Assembly (NCBI GenBank): GCA_054601695.1
Contig: BAAHQB010000010.1
Location: 992,001-1,056,000 of the forward strand
Reading direction: 5' to 3'
DNA: 64,000 nucleotides
Origin: Amorphochlora amoebiformis
Taxonomy: Eukaryota > Cercozoa > Chlorarachniophyceae
The notes below the pieces were generated by a model. It had not been told where the DNA came from. It saw only the letters and a list, made by a program, of their open reading frames with translations, and made no database searches. A program made the position numbers and the translations under genes. Every line of letters begins with the position of its first letter. The first letter of the stretch is position 1. Of the stretch, positions 1 to 64,000 are shown in pieces.

Positions 1-73
1 CTCTAATGCTAACCCTAATGCTAACTCTAATACTAAACCTAATCGTAACCCTGACACTCATGCTGACGCTCAG
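1..73 (+). repeat. Degenerate telomere-like (CTAACCC) tract at intron end
   Basis: Units such as CTAACCCTAATG and CTAACTCTAATAC run up to the CAG acceptor of the first gene A exon. The C-rich strand lies in the sense direction, so the tract may serve as polypyrimidine sequence. Confidence 0.6.
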
Positions 74-4970
<4,897 letters not shown>

Positions 4971-5712
4971 TCGTTCTTGTACTCGGCCTATGGCCTCGCT
5001 ATCGTAGACTTCAATTTCAATTTTCACATGTGCAGTTCTAGAGTTGTCACGATCGCTGGAAACTCTAGACACTAGGTATTATAGCTCATGCATTGTGTGG
5101 TTTGACGAAAATTATTATGAGAATCATATTGGAATTGAAACTTTTGACCACCCGAGCTCTTAGCTGGATGCTTTCTAGGCTTTCTAGGCTTTGGCAAATC
5201 ATCCACATCATCTAAATCATGATGGATCAGGTCTAGCAGCCAGTAAATATATACGTCCAGTCTTTTATAGACTAATCGCAGATACAGATCTAGAGATATA
5301 CGTGAGCGCTGATGTATCACCTGAACTATCTGATCAAATAAATCCGTGAATCAATATATTTTGGATATTAACGTGACCACCAGACCAATACTAGTTTCTT
5401 ATACTAGTATACTTGTTACATCGTGAGCCAAAATACTCATAAATAACTCTAGTGACTGCTAGGACGGATCGACTAGGCTCTAGAGGCTCCTCTGGAGATT
5501 AGAGAAAGTATCGAACATCTTTGATTTCTTTAAATTCACAAAGAACTCGGAAAAAGAGATATCGGGCTATATCCGGGCACTACACGGACTCGGATGATCT
5601 ACTCCAAACTCATGCCTGTGTTCTAGGTGTTGAGCCGAATAGCTAGAACAAGTCCTTTTATGAAATCTTACCTGCACATATTTTTTGAAGTTTAAATAAG
5701 CTTAAAAACCAA
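4971..5712. repeat. Convergent intergenic region with a decayed dispersed repeat
   Basis: About 740 bp of non-microsatellite sequence lie between the 3' ends of genes A and B. It shares short words with the TG...CA repeat family below (for example GATCGCTGGAAACTCTAGAC against GATCGCTGGAGATTCCAGAG near 8540, and CGGGCA/ATGATCT motifs). A minus-strand reading at 5072-5332 stays open for about 86 codons (segment VDDLPKPRKPRKHPAKSS) but has a stop just upstream and no matching splice sites. I read it as a degraded mobile element, not a gene. Confidence 0.4.
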
Positions 5713-5743
5713 TTTATATTTCACACACACACACACACACACG

Positions 5744-5792
<49 letters not shown>

Positions 5793-5822
5793 ATATGTGA
5801 ATACATTGCACATACGTGCATG

Positions 5823-5895
<73 letters not shown>

Positions 5896-6021
5896 TATTT
5901 ACGAATATACAAATTATATACAAATACACACACATAGTCACATTTATATATGTATATATATATATATATACATATATATTTATATACTATACCAGATATG
6001 TATATATACAAATATATATAC

Positions 6022-6052
<31 letters not shown>

Positions 6053-6065
6053 TATATATATATAT

Positions 6066-6113
<48 letters not shown>

Positions 6114-6185
6114 TAGAAATACACACACACACACACATATATGTATATATATATGTATGTATGTATACAAACGTTTTTTTTTGCT

Positions 6186-15319
<9,134 letters not shown>

Positions 15320-15460
15320 AGGAGGTGTCTTTTAGAGAGTGGGGTCAAGATAACATCGTACCAGTGACGGGTAGCGTGGTCATACTGATTTAATAGTCTG
15401 ACTACTGCCACGACAGCTGATCGTCGTCATGGGTATGAGACAAACCTGCGATATGACGCA
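15320..15460. promoter_or_regulatory. Divergent intergenic region between genes B and C
   Basis: Only 141 bp separate the proposed ATG codons of gene B (minus) and gene C (plus), so any core promoters must be shared or overlapping. No TATA box or other clear motif was seen. Both start codons are tentative. Confidence 0.3.
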
Positions 15461-19066
<3,606 letters not shown>

Positions 19067-19329
19067 CTTCACCTCCTGCTTTTTAATTGTCAAGAGTATC
19101 TAGCGTATGGTGAAGCTAAGACTGAGTTCTAGTGTTAGTGTGAATAACTATTAATAGTTATACAGTGTAAACAACTAATTATTTGAGTTATGTTTTAGTT
19201 ATGCAGTGTGAATAACTATTAATAGTTTTGCATACTGCGAGTCAAAATTAAGATTTATCGTGTTCGTCGTCGAAGCATCTGATGTAATCAGAATATTATT
19301 TATACCAAACGTTAATATTATGCACTGTA

Positions 19330-19422
<93 letters not shown>

Positions 19423-19554
19423 GTAGATTGTGTCCCAAGTTTATGAAATACTATCACGATGAATTCTTGTCATACTAAGTATGAATATTTGACAATTAGA
19501 ATCCGGACTGACTTTTACAATGGCTAGAATCTTGCGCTCTGCTACTGGCAAGCC
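19067..19554. other. Convergent intergenic region between gene C and the USP locus
   Basis: The two stop codons face each other 488 bp apart. The gap holds a duplicated palindromic unit (GTGTGAATAACTATTAATAG at about 19139 and 19207) and one (TA)n block (19331-19423). No gene was seen. Confidence 0.6.
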
Positions 19555-35910
<16,356 letters not shown>

Positions 35911-35911
35911 C

Positions 35912-36015
<104 letters not shown>

Positions 36016-36109
36016 GCACTATCACACACATACATACGCCGCACACACACACATACACACACATACACACGCACACGTATATATAATATATATATATATT
36101 ATATATATA

Positions 36110-36148
<39 letters not shown>

Positions 36149-36236
36149 CACACACACATGTATATATATATATATATATTTATAGGTACATACATACATA
36201 AATACACTACACACATATATATATATATACATATGG

Positions 36237-36284
<48 letters not shown>

Positions 36285-36612
36285 GCGCGCATGTACATAC
36301 ATATTATGTATAATATATACACATATATACATACACATATATATAATCAGCTTTCTGGATCGCCTCTCTGTTCCATCTTTTCCACTCTCTCTATTATTCT
36401 CTCTCTCCTTCACACTCTCCCTCTCTCCTATCTTCTATCTCTCCTTCTCTTTACTCTATCTCTCTCCTTTCTCCTACTCTCTCTCCATCTCTCACCACCT
36501 CTCTTCTCATTCTCTCTGTCTCATGGTTGCTCGATCTCTTATTCTCTCTCTCTCTCGTACCCTTCTCTCTCCCTTTCGCTCTAACTCTCACTCTCCCTTT
36601 CTCGCTATCTAT

Positions 36613-52196
<15,584 letters not shown>

Positions 52197-52413
52197 GGTT
52201 TGCCCCGGAAGGCAACGGGACGTGAACGGATGGACGCCAACCCGCCGAAATTTTAATTAGGGTTTACGCTGGATGCCGCATCTGGATTCCTGAAAAGGAA
52301 ATATCTTCTCGGGCTGTCCCGGGTTCGTCCCAGAATTCATCCTGTGCCGCTCTGTCTCGTCCATCGCATATCACTATTCTATAGGCCTCTAAAGGCGAAA
52401 TACATACCGAAGT
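52197..52413. promoter_or_regulatory. Divergent 217-bp intergenic region between the USP locus and the RhoGEF gene
   Basis: The two ATG codons face away from each other with 217 bp of non-repetitive, relatively GC-rich sequence between them and no (TA)n. A shared bidirectional promoter is the simplest reading. No firm motif was recognised. Confidence 0.45.

Positions 52414-64000
<11,587 letters not shown>

Noticed and set aside
5072-5332. Minus-strand coding exon or retroelement gag fragment
   Set aside because: It has no matching splice sites and a stop just upstream; kept only as part of a decayed repeat.

Overview
The window looks like a nuclear contig of an intron-dense eukaryote, probably a protist. 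Five genes are cut into 8-399 nt exons joined by GT-AG introns, and the introns are largely (TA)n microsatellite with some (CA)n, degenerate TTAGGG-like tracts and short TG...CA repeats. A stand-alone DH-PH RhoGEF and a USP25/28-type deubiquitinase fit an opisthokont, amoebozoan or related lineage; the species cannot be named from sequence. Stop codons follow the standard code. Nearly all long Tyr/Ile-rich ORFs are translated (TA)n and were ignored. Exons were found by reading non-repetitive islands on both strands and requiring matched splice phases. Coding sequence totals roughly 8.5 kb of 64 kb.

Layout: gene A (+, 74-4970, unknown, 5' end off the window) converges on gene B (-, 15319-6186, unknown). 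Gene B diverges from gene C (+, 15461-19066, Sec14/CRAL-TRIO lipid-transfer protein). Gene C converges on a long deubiquitinase locus (-, 52196-19555), which diverges from gene F (+, 52414-63746, complete 524-aa RhoGEF with DH, PH, zinc ribbon and proline-rich tail). Both divergent pairs share very short intergenic gaps (141 and 217 bp).

The deubiquitinase locus is the main biological result. It holds two tandem copies of the same UBA - UIM-like - USP(25/28-like) module, about 67 exons and 4.5 kb of coding sequence over 32.6 kb. The downstream module (19555-35910) keeps the catalytic Cys and His boxes. The upstream module (36667-52196) has lost both (Cys to Gln, His box destroyed), so it reads as a pseudo-deubiquitinase. 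Splice phases run through the junction without a forced stop, so the two may be one fused protein; two adjacent genes remain possible.

The main genomic result is a set of 'echo' copies: 20-50 bp pieces of exon ends, often with the splice site, duplicated inside neighbouring TA-rich introns, at least nine times in two unrelated genes and once inverted. With a family of TG...CA elements sitting in (TA)n tracts, this suggests introns growing through repeated local duplication within TA microsatellites.
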